Of a stretch of 64,000 nucleotides of DNA, positions 55,202-63,684 are shown piece by piece (within the stretch, counting starts at the first letter, position 1; each line of letters begins with the position of its first letter). Below the pieces are notes generated by a model, which worked only from the letters and a program-made list of their open reading frames with translations, made no database searches and was not told the origin of the DNA. This DNA comes from Staphylococcus sp. MI 10-1553. Its GTDB lineage: Bacteria; Bacillota; Bacilli; Staphylococcales; Staphylococcaceae. The translations under genes were made by a program, and so were the position numbers. The stretch covers positions 1,984,001 through 2,048,000 of the forward strand of contig NZ_CP048279.1 of NCBI RefSeq assembly GCF_010365305.1, given 5' to 3'.

Positions 55202-55297
55202 TTACTTTCTACTGCGTTTGTTTAGCCAAAATGCAAAATACGCAATAGTGCACCCAGTGACGATAGGTGCTATGATTTGCACGAAGATTAGTATCAC
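55202..55297 (-). CDS. Type I toxin, PepA1/Fst-like membrane peptide
   Basis: 31-residue peptide: one hydrophobic helix (LIFVQIIAPIVTGCTIAYFA) then FWLNKRSRK. It resembles S. aureus PepA1 of the SprA1 locus as I recall it (pattern LIFVxIIAPxxxGCxIAxF then W and basic residues). GTG start at 55295-55297 with GGAGGG seven bases upstream. The minus-strand promoter has TATAAT at 55352-55357 with a poor -35. The transcript would end at the shared hairpin 55150-55183. Overproduction is expected to damage the membrane. Confidence 0.8.
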   Translation of the reverse strand: MILIFVQIIAPIVTGCTIAYFAFWLNKRSRK

Positions 55298-55452
55298 TTC
55301 ACATCCCTCCTCTCTAAGCCTACTGACGCTTGAGAGATAAGCGACGTATTAATTATAGCATCATTTTTGTAATTTTCTAGCTTTTTAATGAACTTGATTG
55401 AAACAAGAAATTCCTAATGAACAAGTGGCTTTTTTATTATCACTAACTTAAG

Positions 55453-55742
55453 ATTGCAACGGCGGTCTGAGATTCCTGAGTGAAAACGTCACAAACAAAA
55501 ACCTTTTTTCACTTTAAAAGCGGCCCATGTTAAATGCAATGGCCGTTTGACTTCTCAATGCTTGTGCTTTTGAGAAGTCCAGTCAACCTTGAGGGGTAAT
55601 ACAACGAAATCATTGTTATCCATGAGATTTCTCTACTACTTCCAAAAATCCAAATTGTCCTCCATTAAGTGTGCATTTTAATCAAGCCAAATTAAATTGA
55701 GGCAAGTCCCCCCCTAAGAACTCGAGAGCCGGCTCTGCAATC
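55453..55742 (-). repeat. Dispersed structured repeat, copy C
   Basis: Reverse-oriented, more diverged copy of the 43952 repeat. Ends ATTGCA and TGCAAT. TTTGACTTCTCAATGCTTGT...TTTTGAGAAGTC-type hairpin and GAGGGGTAATACAACGAAATC/GAGATTTCTCTACTACTTCC arms are recognisable. Arms no longer pair well, suggesting decay. Confidence 0.75.
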
Positions 55743-55782
55743 GGTCAAAGCACTCTTTGTATGTCCCTGACTATGTAAAAAA

Positions 55783-55821
55783 GAAAAAAGACATTCAGCT
55801 TCTCAACCGAATGTCTTTTTT
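55783..55821. terminator. Terminator of the EVE-domain gene
   Basis: Stem AAAAGACATTC/GAATGTCTTTT flanked by T runs on both strands, three bases after the stop; likely bidirectional. Confidence 0.85.
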
Positions 55822-55823
55822 CA

Positions 55824-57188
55824 CTAATGCTTCACTTGTACAATACGTGTATATTTCAAAAACTGAGACGGATATTTCGCTTTTACTTCTTGTGGCGTTA
55901 AATAGGTTACCCCTATAATATGCCAATGCGGGTTAAATCGATAAAATGAGTCTTTTTCCCTACTCCATTTCACCATCGTGCCATTTTTGTTATAACGTGG
56001 TAACGTCACTTCATGACCCTCTAAGACGTTAATGTACGTTTGAAAAATATCGACATCGAGACGTTCGAACTGATCCATGACTAAAAATTGGCGATCTGTT
56101 TTAGGCATGAGCTCTGTAATAAAACCTTCTCTATAGTACAATGCGCCTGCTTCATTAGGTAAATATCTTCCATACAACATCTCTTCAGAAAAGTCAGGGT
56201 GTCCGACTGTAATGACTGGCGTGGCGTTGGCTTTTTCAACAAGTGTTATAGCTGATGTTAAACCTTCTTCTTTATCATGCGCTAATAATAAAATGAACGG
56301 TTTAATGTCATCACCTTGTTGGCCTTCCTCTGTATGTGTCACAGCTTCAAATTGCCCTTTTAAGCCATCATTTTCGCTCATTTCCATAATCGCATCGAAT
56401 TGCGTAGGTGTTAGACTTGCAATGGCTTGTTTCGCATTTTCTTGTAGGAAGTACAGGTTTTTAAGTTTAGGATGCTTGTTTAATGTCATCAAACTGACAG
56501 GCGGAATATCTTCTATGTAACAAATTTCAATCGCTGTACTGTTCGTTCTTCCTGCTTCTGGTGGTCTTGTATGAATATGATGTGCGACTTCTGCACGACC
56601 AATGACAGATTGATTAGAAAAACGGTTGTAGATAACAATCTGATCACCGACTTCTAATTGTGTATAATGATGATAGCCATTTCTTTTAATCCCATTAATC
56701 GTATGTGTATAAATCGTATACGTTTCATCGGGCTCAAAGTTTTCAGTTTCCGCCATAAAAAAGTATCGTGGAATAGAAATGTCACCACTCCCTAGCCCTT
56801 TAATCAATTCGAATTCGTCATAAGAAATCTTATTGAACAATGTTTCTTTCATATTGTTCATACGAAATTCTAGCGGTTCACTTCTTTTTAGATAATCTGT
56901 CGTTAATGCTTTAAACGTTTCAACAAATTTGAACTCAACATGTATTTTATTTTGTGCACCTGTCTGAACATTGGTAATCTCACCCCAACCGAGTAAACCG
57001 GCATCTGTTTGCACCTGGTAGAAGATGACTCTATCACCGACTTTGGCTTGTTTAAAAGCACGAAACCCTTGTGTTGGATTAAACTGTGCTCCTGATTCAA
57101 ATACTGTTTTTTGCCCAACGAGTGGTTCATTGTGATTCCATCGATTATAACCACAATTCAGCCAAAAATAATTCGTTTCTGCTGTCAT
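55824..57188 (-). CDS. Double EVE-domain protein with McrB-like C-terminal region
   Basis: 454 residues. Residues 1-135 and about 150-245 look like EVE (PUA-like) modified-base-binding domains (NYFWLNCGYNRWNHNEPLVG, GDRVIFYQVQTDAGLLGWGE; YTHTINGIKRNGYHHY, GDQIVIYNRFSNQSVIGRAE). The C-terminal part (285-454) echoes an McrB AAA+ core (FLVMDQFERLDVDIFQTYIN, VLEGHEVTLP, FNPHWHIIGVTYL), but I see no P-loop and the DE(I/V)NR-like site is altered. No McrC gene follows. It may read modified DNA or RNA without cutting. Function is inference. Confidence 0.6.
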   Translation of the reverse strand: MTAETNYFWLNCGYNRWNHNEPLVGQKTVFESGAQFNPTQGFRAFKQAKVGDRVIFYQVQTDAGLLGWGEITNVQTGAQNKIHVEFKFVETFKALTTDYLKRSEPLEFRMNNMKETLFNKISYDEFELIKGLGSGDISIPRYFFMAETENFEPDETYTIYTHTINGIKRNGYHHYTQLEVGDQIVIYNRFSNQSVIGRAEVAHHIHTRPPEAGRTNSTAIEICYIEDIPPVSLMTLNKHPKLKNLYFLQENAKQAIASLTPTQFDAIMEMSENDGLKGQFEAVTHTEEGQQGDDIKPFILLLAHDKEEGLTSAITLVEKANATPVITVGHPDFSEEMLYGRYLPNEAGALYYREGFITELMPKTDRQFLVMDQFERLDVDIFQTYINVLEGHEVTLPRYNKNGTMVKWSREKDSFYRFNPHWHIIGVTYLTPQEVKAKYPSQFLKYTRIVQVKH

Positions 57189-57264
57189 GGTAACAATGTA
57201 TCTCCTTTTTAATTATTTTATCTCATTTATTATAAAAGTATTGTCATCAAACAACAATGTTTTT

Positions 57265-57501
57265 TTATCCGTTAATGAGTTGTAATATGCCAGCAACTAC
57301 TGGAAATAAATTAATCATGATACCGCCGAGCTTCAACATCGGGCTAATGTCACTTTGAGGAAAAGTCCATAACGTCGCAATGATCCCTAGCATTCCAATG
57401 ATGATAGGAAAGATAAGAGACGGAAATAGCGGCGCTTGAAAGAAAATCGCTGCGCCTGCCACTACGCCACATATTAATGCGATATGCAGTCCAATTTTCA
57501 T
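57265..57501 (-). CDS. Small hypothetical membrane protein
   Basis: 78 residues with three hydrophobic segments (about 5-21, 28-47, 55-75). ATG follows AGGAG by six bases, so it is probably translated. Lies 16 bases after manA and is likely co-transcribed. No family recognised. Confidence 0.7.
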   Translation of the reverse strand: MKIGLHIALICGVVAGAAIFFQAPLFPSLIFPIIIGMLGIIATLWTFPQSDISPMLKLGGIMINLFPVVAGILQLING

Positions 57502-57517
57502 AACAATCTCCTATTCT

Positions 57518-58456
57518 TTAGACGTAACTCACCATAAGCGTAAAGTCGCCTTCAAATACGTTGTCTAAATCTTCTGCTGTTAAAATTAAATGATTCCCTT
57601 TTTGGATATCATAAATTTCGCCATCAGAAATGAGTTGCCCTTGTCCTTTAAGCACAGAGACTAATACAAACTCTCGAGGCTTCATATAATTCAACGTTCC
57701 ACTAATTTCCCATTTCGCTACTGTAAAAAAGTGGTTTTGTACAAAAATCGTACATTTGTGATTTTCAATGACTTCCATTTGTGGAATGACATTCGGACTT
57801 TCATCACCAATTTCAATGACGTCCTTACATTTTTCAAGATGTAGTTCGCGCTTCTTTCCCTCTTTATCCACGCGATCATAATCATAAATGCGATAAGTGG
57901 TATCCGATGACTGTTGCGTCTCTAAAATCATAATCCCATCACCAATACCGTGCACCGTTCCAGCAGGTACAAAGAAAAAATCACCTTTATGTACAGGAAC
58001 ACGCTTAAACAAACGCTCAAATTCACGGCGCTCCAGCATCTCATTTAATGCTTCGTGCGAGTCTGCGTGTGTGCCATAAATAATTTCAGCACCTTGTTTG
58101 GCATCAAGAATATACCAACATTCCGTTTTGCCATATTCTCCATTTTCATGTTCGTATGCGTACGTATCATCTGGATGAACTTGGACAGATAACTTCTCTG
58201 TTGCATCTAATATTTTTGTTAATAACGGAAATTTCTTTGTCGGAAATTCACCGAACAATTTCGGTTGATTTTCCCACACCTCATCTAATGTCTGTCCTTT
58301 AAAAGGGCCATTTAAAATGCGATTCGCACCATGTGGATGAGCTGAAATTCCCCATACTTCCCCGGTATGGTCACTCGGTAAATCATAACCAAATTGTGCG
58401 AGATTTGTTCCACCCCAAATTCTTTCCTGAAATACAGGTTCGAGTATTAATGGCAT
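57518..58456 (-). CDS. manA: Mannose-6-phosphate isomerase, class I
   Basis: 312-residue zinc enzyme interconverting mannose-6-P and fructose-6-P. RIWGGTNLAQFGYDLP, metal ligands in VQVHPDDTYAYEHE and GTVHGIGDGIMILETQQSSDTTYR-type block (about residues 165-190), and GNHLILTAED are conserved. ATG 58454-58456 is used; the GAGGTG ribosome site overlaps a GTG three codons earlier, which is therefore unlikely to be the start. Confidence 0.96.
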   Translation of the reverse strand: MPLILEPVFQERIWGGTNLAQFGYDLPSDHTGEVWGISAHPHGANRILNGPFKGQTLDEVWENQPKLFGEFPTKKFPLLTKILDATEKLSVQVHPDDTYAYEHENGEYGKTECWYILDAKQGAEIIYGTHADSHEALNEMLERREFERLFKRVPVHKGDFFFVPAGTVHGIGDGIMILETQQSSDTTYRIYDYDRVDKEGKKRELHLEKCKDVIEIGDESPNVIPQMEVIENHKCTIFVQNHFFTVAKWEISGTLNYMKPREFVLVSVLKGQGQLISDGEIYDIQKGNHLILTAEDLDNVFEGDFTLMVSYV

Positions 58457-58732
58457 TGGGATCACCTCTCATTCTTTCATAGTTTGCTAATATTCATTAT
58501 GTATGTCGATATGATTTTTGGGCGTGACATAAAAATCTTATATACACATAGATTTCATCGTGCCATCCCGACTTGGATAACTGAAACTAAAATCAGCTCA
58601 AATGTCAGCACGTTTTCAATTTAGCTATCGCCAACCCCTGTAAAACATAAAAGGATTCTGTTGAGCACCAGACAATCGATGCGATGACTCAACAAAATAG
58701 CACATTAATCTATTGTCATTGTAACACATCTA

Positions 58733-58787
58733 AAATAAAAGCGCTTCAGATTTTAGAAAGTGTACAGTTTTCTAAAATCCAAAGCAC
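58733..58787 (-). terminator. Terminator of the FadR-type regulator gene
   Basis: Imperfect stem GTGCTTTGGATTTTAGAAA with TTTCTAAAATCTGAAGCGC and a T-rich tail on the minus strand. The remaining 58457-58865 DNA holds a TGTTGAG/CTCAACA inverted repeat at about 58659-58694 and nothing coding that I can support. Confidence 0.75.
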
Positions 58788-58865
58788 TTCACCGTTCATA
58801 TCGAATATTTTATTTTTTTCTCAATCATATAGCTACGTTGTTTTCATATACATACAATCTCATCA

Positions 58866-59570
58866 TTAATGCTCATTCACGATATAGTTTTCAACGAGCG
58901 TTTGACGAATTTCAGCTAAGTGTGCCGTCATCAAGTTTGCAGATGCCACACTGTCTTTATTTTTAATTGCTTCTAAAATGACACTATGTTCTTCCATTAA
59001 TTTTTCCATCGTCTTTTGTCGACTGTAAATATATATGTGTCGCGTCCCTTTCATCGTCTGTTGAATCAAGTCCGCGATATTATTCAACAACTCATACAAC
59101 AAATGATTATCCGACGCTTTCGCGATGGCGAGATGAAATTTCAAATCCGCTTCTTCTCCAGATTGATGGCGTTCAATTGCCCTATTCATCTCATCTAAAG
59201 CTACTTCCATCACTTGAATGTCTTCTTCTGTTCGTCTTAAAGCGGCCAATCTCGCTGTCGCAACTTCCACCACTTCGCGCAATTCTAATATTTCTCGCAC
59301 TCTTTTTTGTGTGAGTGCTTGCGAGGTAAAGTCAAAAAGTAGTGGCTGCTTTTGCTTAACGAAAGTGCCATACCCATGTTTAATATCGATGAGTCCGATG
59401 ATTCGCAATGCATTCAGCGCTTCACGTATCGACGCATTACTCACCCCATATTCAGCCGCCAACTTTTGTATTGAAGGTAAGCGGTCACCCTCTTTTAACA
59501 CGCCTTCTTCAATTTGTTGGATTAAAATGTCTGCAATTTGCTCATATATTTTTTGATTTGAAATCTTCAT
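58866..59570 (-). CDS. GntR-family regulator, FadR/FCD subfamily
   Basis: 234 residues: N-terminal winged helix (KIYEQIADILIQQIEEGVLK, LAAEYGVSNASIREALNALR, IDIKHGYGTFV) and C-terminal FCD ligand domain (REILELREVVEVATARLAA, ADLKFHLAIAKASDNHLLYE), whose Asp and His residues usually bind a metal and a carboxylate. Ligand may be lactate, gluconate or similar. No catabolic operon adjoins, so targets are elsewhere, possibly the divergent membrane gene. Confidence 0.9.
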   Translation of the reverse strand: MKISNQKIYEQIADILIQQIEEGVLKEGDRLPSIQKLAAEYGVSNASIREALNALRIIGLIDIKHGYGTFVKQKQPLLFDFTSQALTQKRVREILELREVVEVATARLAALRRTEEDIQVMEVALDEMNRAIERHQSGEEADLKFHLAIAKASDNHLLYELLNNIADLIQQTMKGTRHIYIYSRQKTMEKLMEEHSVILEAIKNKDSVASANLMTAHLAEIRQTLVENYIVNEH

Positions 59571-59755
59571 TTACGCCTCCACAACCCTTCGACATTATTT
59601 TATCAAAAAAGTAGCGTTTTCACTTGAATATTGTAAGCATGCTTGACAATATTTTTACATTTTAAGAGAAAATTGAATCCATTCATGCCCTTTTTTATTT
59701 TCAAACGATACTGATTTTTGATAATGTTGTTTATATGCGAAAGGAGTGCTCACAG

Positions 59756-60661
59756 TTGTTTACATTTACGAAACTATTTTGGCACAATACGCAAAATCAA
59801 AAACCTAAGTTATTCGGAATTGCTTTCATTGGTTTTGCTATATTATTATTACTGACAATATTAGCTATGTCTCCATACAATCTTTTATTACAAGTATGGC
59901 AAATGTCGATGTTGACAGGACAACAAAATTTAACAACCTTAATTTTAATGATGGTTGGTGCAATTATTTTAACGATTTGTTTATTCGCAATGCTGATTTT
60001 CCCATTTTTTGTCGGTGTCATTAGCGCCATTCATCATAGTATTTTAGATACAGCAAAAGCACGCTGGAAAGATTTATTTCGTGCATTCAGAAAAGGTGTT
60101 TGGGGCAAAACCGTGATTCTCGGTATTTTAACATTACTCTTCATCGTAGTAATGGCTATTATTTATGTTTTAGTGAATGCAGGGATGACATTTCTCATTC
60201 AACAGATTTTCAACTGGGTGAGTGGTACAGGACTTGGACAAGGCGTTTTACAATTCATCGTCAGCATCCTCATTGTACTGATTTCATTCATATTAAGTAT
60301 CGTCGTTTGGTTTGCAGGTCTTTTCATTACAAACATCGCAGTATCGGTGAATGAAGACGCCTCAAGAACGATCAAATCACATTTTAAAGAAGCTGGGTCT
60401 GGCTTTAAAAATGGCAATCGAACATTTTTCCGCTTCTTTATCGGTATTTTATTATTGAACTTAATCTTTATTATTTTAAATGAGCCGATTAATTTCTTAA
60501 TTCAACAAAGTTTGGCACATATGTCGCAAAACTTGGCTTATTATTTAATGATGGCTTTAAACGTTGTCTTTTTATTGCTTCGTTATGTTGTTTATTTATT
60601 AATTATTGGAACGGCTATACAATATTTTGTGCACCGTGGACGTAAAGAAGAACACGTTTAA
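59756..60661 (+). CDS. Polytopic membrane protein of unknown function
   Basis: 301 residues with about six long hydrophobic helices (TM at roughly 20-45, 65-100, 115-145, 165-205, 225-245, 255-285). Soluble loops include HHSILDTAKARWKDLFRAFR and EDASRTIKSHFKEAG. I take TTG 59756 as start because AAAGGAG is nine bases upstream; an ATG 21 bases earlier has no ribosome site. Divergent from the FadR-type regulator. Function unknown. Confidence 0.75.
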   Translation: MFTFTKLFWHNTQNQKPKLFGIAFIGFAILLLLTILAMSPYNLLLQVWQMSMLTGQQNLTTLILMMVGAIILTICLFAMLIFPFFVGVISAIHHSILDTAKARWKDLFRAFRKGVWGKTVILGILTLLFIVVMAIIYVLVNAGMTFLIQQIFNWVSGTGLGQGVLQFIVSILIVLISFILSIVVWFAGLFITNIAVSVNEDASRTIKSHFKEAGSGFKNGNRTFFRFFIGILLLNLIFIILNEPINFLIQQSLAHMSQNLAYYLMMALNVVFLLLRYVVYLLIIGTAIQYFVHRGRKEEHV

Positions 60662-60691
60662 AAATTAGTGTATCATTGAAATATTAATAAA

Positions 60692-61049
60692 ATTGCCCTC
60701 ATTGATAACCATTCTGACTATCACAATTGCTATCATGGATTTGCGTTCTTAGGGGCTAAACCCTCCAACTCACCAACGCTTAGGTTCAATGTTACATTTG
60801 TTGAAGCGTTAGTGGATTTTGGGAGCAGTACAGAAATCTCATGTGTCACAAAGGTTTCGTAGTACTGCCCCCGCAAGGCTGACTAGACTTCTCAAAAGCA
60901 TACCCTTTGAGAAGTCAGACAGCTACTACGATAAACAGGAATCACTATTTAAAGTAAAGAAAGAAGTGACTGTTAGTAGTAAGCACAGTCTTGCCTATTT
61001 TAGCAATTGATACCAAAATCTGTGAATCAATGAGGGGTGATTTTGCAAT
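60692..61049 (+). repeat. Dispersed structured repeat, copy D
   Basis: 358-base copy, same orientation as copy A. Ends ATTGCCCTCATTGAT and ATCAATGAGGG...TTTTGCAAT. GGGAGCAGTACAGAAATC/GTAGTACTGCCCCC and GACTTCTCAAAAGC/TTTGAGAAGTC hairpins are well preserved. Confidence 0.85.
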
Positions 61050-61197
61050 AAAAAAGTTGAAAGCATCAAAATTTTTAAATCTTGTACTTGAACATCATTG
61101 CAAAAGATTTTAAACATTCGAAATCAAGCGTTTTGTTCTATGCATCATTGTGCTAAAACTTTTATGATTGATTTATTACAAGCATTAAATATCGAAA

Positions 61198-61230
61198 TGG
61201 GTCTGAGATGTTTTCTCAGGCTCTTTTTTA
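61198..61230 (+). terminator. Plus-strand terminator hairpin
   Basis: Stem GTCTGAGA/TCTCAGGC followed by six Ts on the plus strand. It would end transcription coming through repeat D. Confidence 0.7.
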
Positions 61231-61232
61231 CG

Positions 61233-61275
61233 AAAAAACCATCAAACCATTTTCTCATGTTGTATGATGGTTTTT
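61233..61275. terminator. Terminator of the HAD phosphatase gene (bidirectional)
   Basis: Stem AAAACCATCA/TGATGGTTTT with T runs on both strands, about 30 bases past the HAD gene stop. Confidence 0.8.
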
Positions 61276-61303
61276 CATGTTTGGGTTGATTTTTTTGACG
61301 TTG

Positions 61304-62158
61304 TTAATTCAATAAATGCTTTTTAAGAAATTGCGCTGCCCCTTCTGCATTATTATCGTCATCAGTTTCATAATCTGTCATTGCTTTAATATGTGATGCG
61401 GCGTTAGCCATCGCAACAGTTACAGCACCTTTTTCAAACATCGTCCGATCGTTATCGCTATCTCCAATGACTAACGTATCCGATATTGCGATATTGTAAT
61501 GCGCACACATTTCTTCAATACCTGTCCCTTTGTTGATTTGATATGCCATCGTTTCAACATTATTCGGTGTAGAATTCGACACTTCAATATTCCATTCTTC
61601 TGATTGTGCCATCATTTTTTCGCGAAATTGTTGAATGTGTGCTAATTCAGGATGGAATAAATAAATCTTTGAATATCCCATATCAGATGGAATATCAGTC
61701 CTCCATGTTAACTTGCCATCAATCGCTTCATGTCGAGAAAGCCACTCACTTTGATGCACAGCTTCTGGTTTGTCACCGTCTATCATTTTCAGCATCCACG
61801 CTTTGTCTTGTTCTAAAGCAAATCGCGGTTCACTAAACGGGAACACTTCGTAATAAATCCCGTCTTGTTGCGCAGCTGTGACAATACTGTTCACCGCTTC
61901 AACACTTAAATCATGTTCAAACAGCACTGTTTCTCCAATATGTCCAAGTGTCCCATTGGAAGAAATAACGCCGTCAAACGTTAAATCATCTGGAATGAGT
62001 AAGTGAATTTCTTCATACGCACGTCCTGTCGCCAAAAACACTTTATACCCTTGTTCGCGTAATTGGTTCAAAATCTGTGCTGTTTCCTCAGAAGCTCTGT
62101 TGTTACTACGGAGAATCGTGCCATCCATATCTAAAAAGATCGCTTTCACGTTTTGCAT
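61304..62158 (-). CDS. Cof-type HAD-IIB phosphatase
   Basis: 284-residue haloacid dehalogenase-like hydrolase. Motif I FLDMDGTILRSNN holds the nucleophile Asp, motif II is VISSNGT, motif IV is GDSDNDRTMFEKG, and a C2B cap lies in between (about 85-195). Members dephosphorylate sugar phosphates or flavin/PLP precursors; substrate not predictable. ATG 62156-62158 follows AAAGGAA. Confidence 0.9.
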   Translation of the reverse strand: MQNVKAIFLDMDGTILRSNNRASEETAQILNQLREQGYKVFLATGRAYEEIHLLIPDDLTFDGVISSNGTLGHIGETVLFEHDLSVEAVNSIVTAAQQDGIYYEVFPFSEPRFALEQDKAWMLKMIDGDKPEAVHQSEWLSRHEAIDGKLTWRTDIPSDMGYSKIYLFHPELAHIQQFREKMMAQSEEWNIEVSNSTPNNVETMAYQINKGTGIEEMCAHYNIAISDTLVIGDSDNDRTMFEKGAVTVAMANAASHIKAMTDYETDDDNNAEGAAQFLKKHLLN

Positions 62159-62232
62159 AGTTACTTTCCTTTCATTCATAAATTATATGTTCATTGTGTC
62201 ACCAAAAAAGATATGGCGCAACAATCAACTCG

Positions 62233-63012
62233 CTAAACTTTCACAATTTGATATCGCCCATGATGTTGATACAACACGACTGGTATATCAAAAAGTTGAG
62301 ACAATGTATGATTTGTTAACACTTCATCAATACGCCCTTGATTTTGTACTGTCCCTCGTTTAAGTAACAGTGCATGCGTAAAATCTTCGGTTACTTCTTC
62401 AATAAAGTGCGATACATAAATGACTGCCGTTTGTGGAAAATGTTGACGAATCTGTGATAAAGTTGCCATCAATTGTTCTCGTCCGACAAAATCTAAACCG
62501 TTTGCTGGCTCGTCTAAAATCAATAGTGGCGGTTGATTCATCAATGCACGCGCTAATAAAACACGTTGCTGCTCTCCTGTAGATAATAACCCGAAATATT
62601 GGTCTTCGAAACTTTCCATATTGAGTAATGCCAACATCTCTCGTGCCAATGCGACCTGTGCCTCAGTCGGTTGTTCATAGAGTCCGATTGATTTGAAAAT
62701 GCCACTTAACACGACATCTCGTACAATTTCACCTTCTGAAAAGCGATCTCTTAATGAACCTGACACATAACCGATATGTTCACGAACGTGATGTGCCGAA
62801 TAGCCGCGTTGACCCGGTACCATACCGAACAATTGAATCTCACCCGCTGTTAAAAAGTCATAAGCATTAATCACATTCAGTAATGTCGTCTTACCCGCAC
62901 CGTTTAAACCGTAAACTAACCAACATTCTCCCTCGTTCACTTGCCAATTAATGTCGGATAATAGCGTTCGCCCACTTTTACGTTTCGCACCTTGTTGAAT
63001 CGAAAATAACAT
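62233..63012 (-). CDS. ABC transporter ATP-binding protein (stand-alone)
   Basis: 259-residue nucleotide-binding domain. Walker A VYGLNGAGKTTLLNVI, signature LLSTGEQQRVLLARAL (STGEQ in place of LSGGQ), Walker B LLILDEPANGLD, switch His in VIYVSHFIEE. No permease adjoins. The sequence is reminiscent of ModF/YlmA-type ATPases. I use ATG 63010-63012 after GGGGGTGG; a frame 26 codons longer lacks a ribosome site. Confidence 0.88.
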   Translation of the reverse strand: MLFSIQQGAKRKSGRTLLSDINWQVNEGECWLVYGLNGAGKTTLLNVINAYDFLTAGEIQLFGMVPGQRGYSAHHVREHIGYVSGSLRDRFSEGEIVRDVVLSGIFKSIGLYEQPTEAQVALAREMLALLNMESFEDQYFGLLSTGEQQRVLLARALMNQPPLLILDEPANGLDFVGREQLMATLSQIRQHFPQTAVIYVSHFIEEVTEDFTHALLLKRGTVQNQGRIDEVLTNHTLSQLFDIPVVLYQHHGRYQIVKV

Positions 63013-63092
63013 GTGCCCACCCCCATGTTGCATATTAGTTTTATCATAGCAAAGTTTGAGAGTTGTACCAATAGCGTGGGTAAAACTCATCG

Positions 63093-63126
63093 AAAAAGAG
63101 GCCAGGAATTGAGTGTTCCTAGCCCC
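63093..63126 (-). terminator. Terminator of the small membrane protein gene
   Basis: Stem GGCTAGGAA/TTCCTGGCC (one G-U) with five Ts on the minus strand, a few bases after the stop. Confidence 0.8.
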
Positions 63127-63137
63127 ATGCTAAAAAT

Positions 63138-63401
63138 TTAAAAAATAAACAGAATGAACATTGAAAAAACAACGACATTAATCGGTACAAGCGACCATAA
63201 CATCTTTTTCGCTTTTGCTTTTAAATCATGCGTTCGGTTTAAAGTCATTTCAACGACCACTGTGCTGAGTAAAATCACGAAAGTCATGATGCCGTACAGC
63301 AACACATTTTGCGTATAGAAATTAGTGAGCGGTATTGAAAAAAGCACGAGCATCGTTGCGAAAACGAGTGAAAAATAATAGTTGTTAACGAATTGCGTCA
63401 T
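63138..63401 (-). CDS. Small hypothetical membrane protein
   Basis: 87 residues with about three hydrophobic segments and a basic loop (TLNRTHDLKAKAKK). ATG 63399-63401 has GAGGTG six bases upstream. Frame continues upstream without a supported start. No family recognised. Confidence 0.7.
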   Translation of the reverse strand: MTQFVNNYYFSLVFATMLVLFSIPLTNFYTQNVLLYGIMTFVILLSTVVVEMTLNRTHDLKAKAKKMLWSLVPINVVVFSMFILFIF

Positions 63402-63544
63402 CAAAAGCACCTCTAATTCTACTTTTGGCATTAAGAAATAAAAGAGACCCAAACGACTTATTAAATAGGCTATATTCACTTTATCCCACTAAAATAACTA
63501 TATATTATGTTACTTTTAAAAAATTATATCATTTTTAACACTTC

Positions 63545-63586
63545 AAAAAAATCCGTTCACTAATATTAATTATAAGCGAACGGACA
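63545..63586 (-). terminator. Terminator of glmS
   Basis: Stem TCCGTTC/GAACGGA with seven Ts on the minus strand, about 100 bases past the glmS stop. Confidence 0.85.
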
Positions 63587-63684
63587 TGAGTTGTTCAATA
63601 TTCAAATAATCATGTTACATTTTAAATAACAATATCATTTTTGAACAACTTTTTGCTAATATAAGACTAACTTTATTCAATTTA

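Noticed and set aside
59408..59614. Plus-strand frames opposite the FadR-type regulator
   Set aside because: Antisense shadows without start signals; the regulator on the minus strand is complete.
43952..61049. CRISPR or STAR-type repeat array
   Set aside because: The repeats are single dispersed copies without regular spacers and lack the GC-rich core that I associate with STAR elements.
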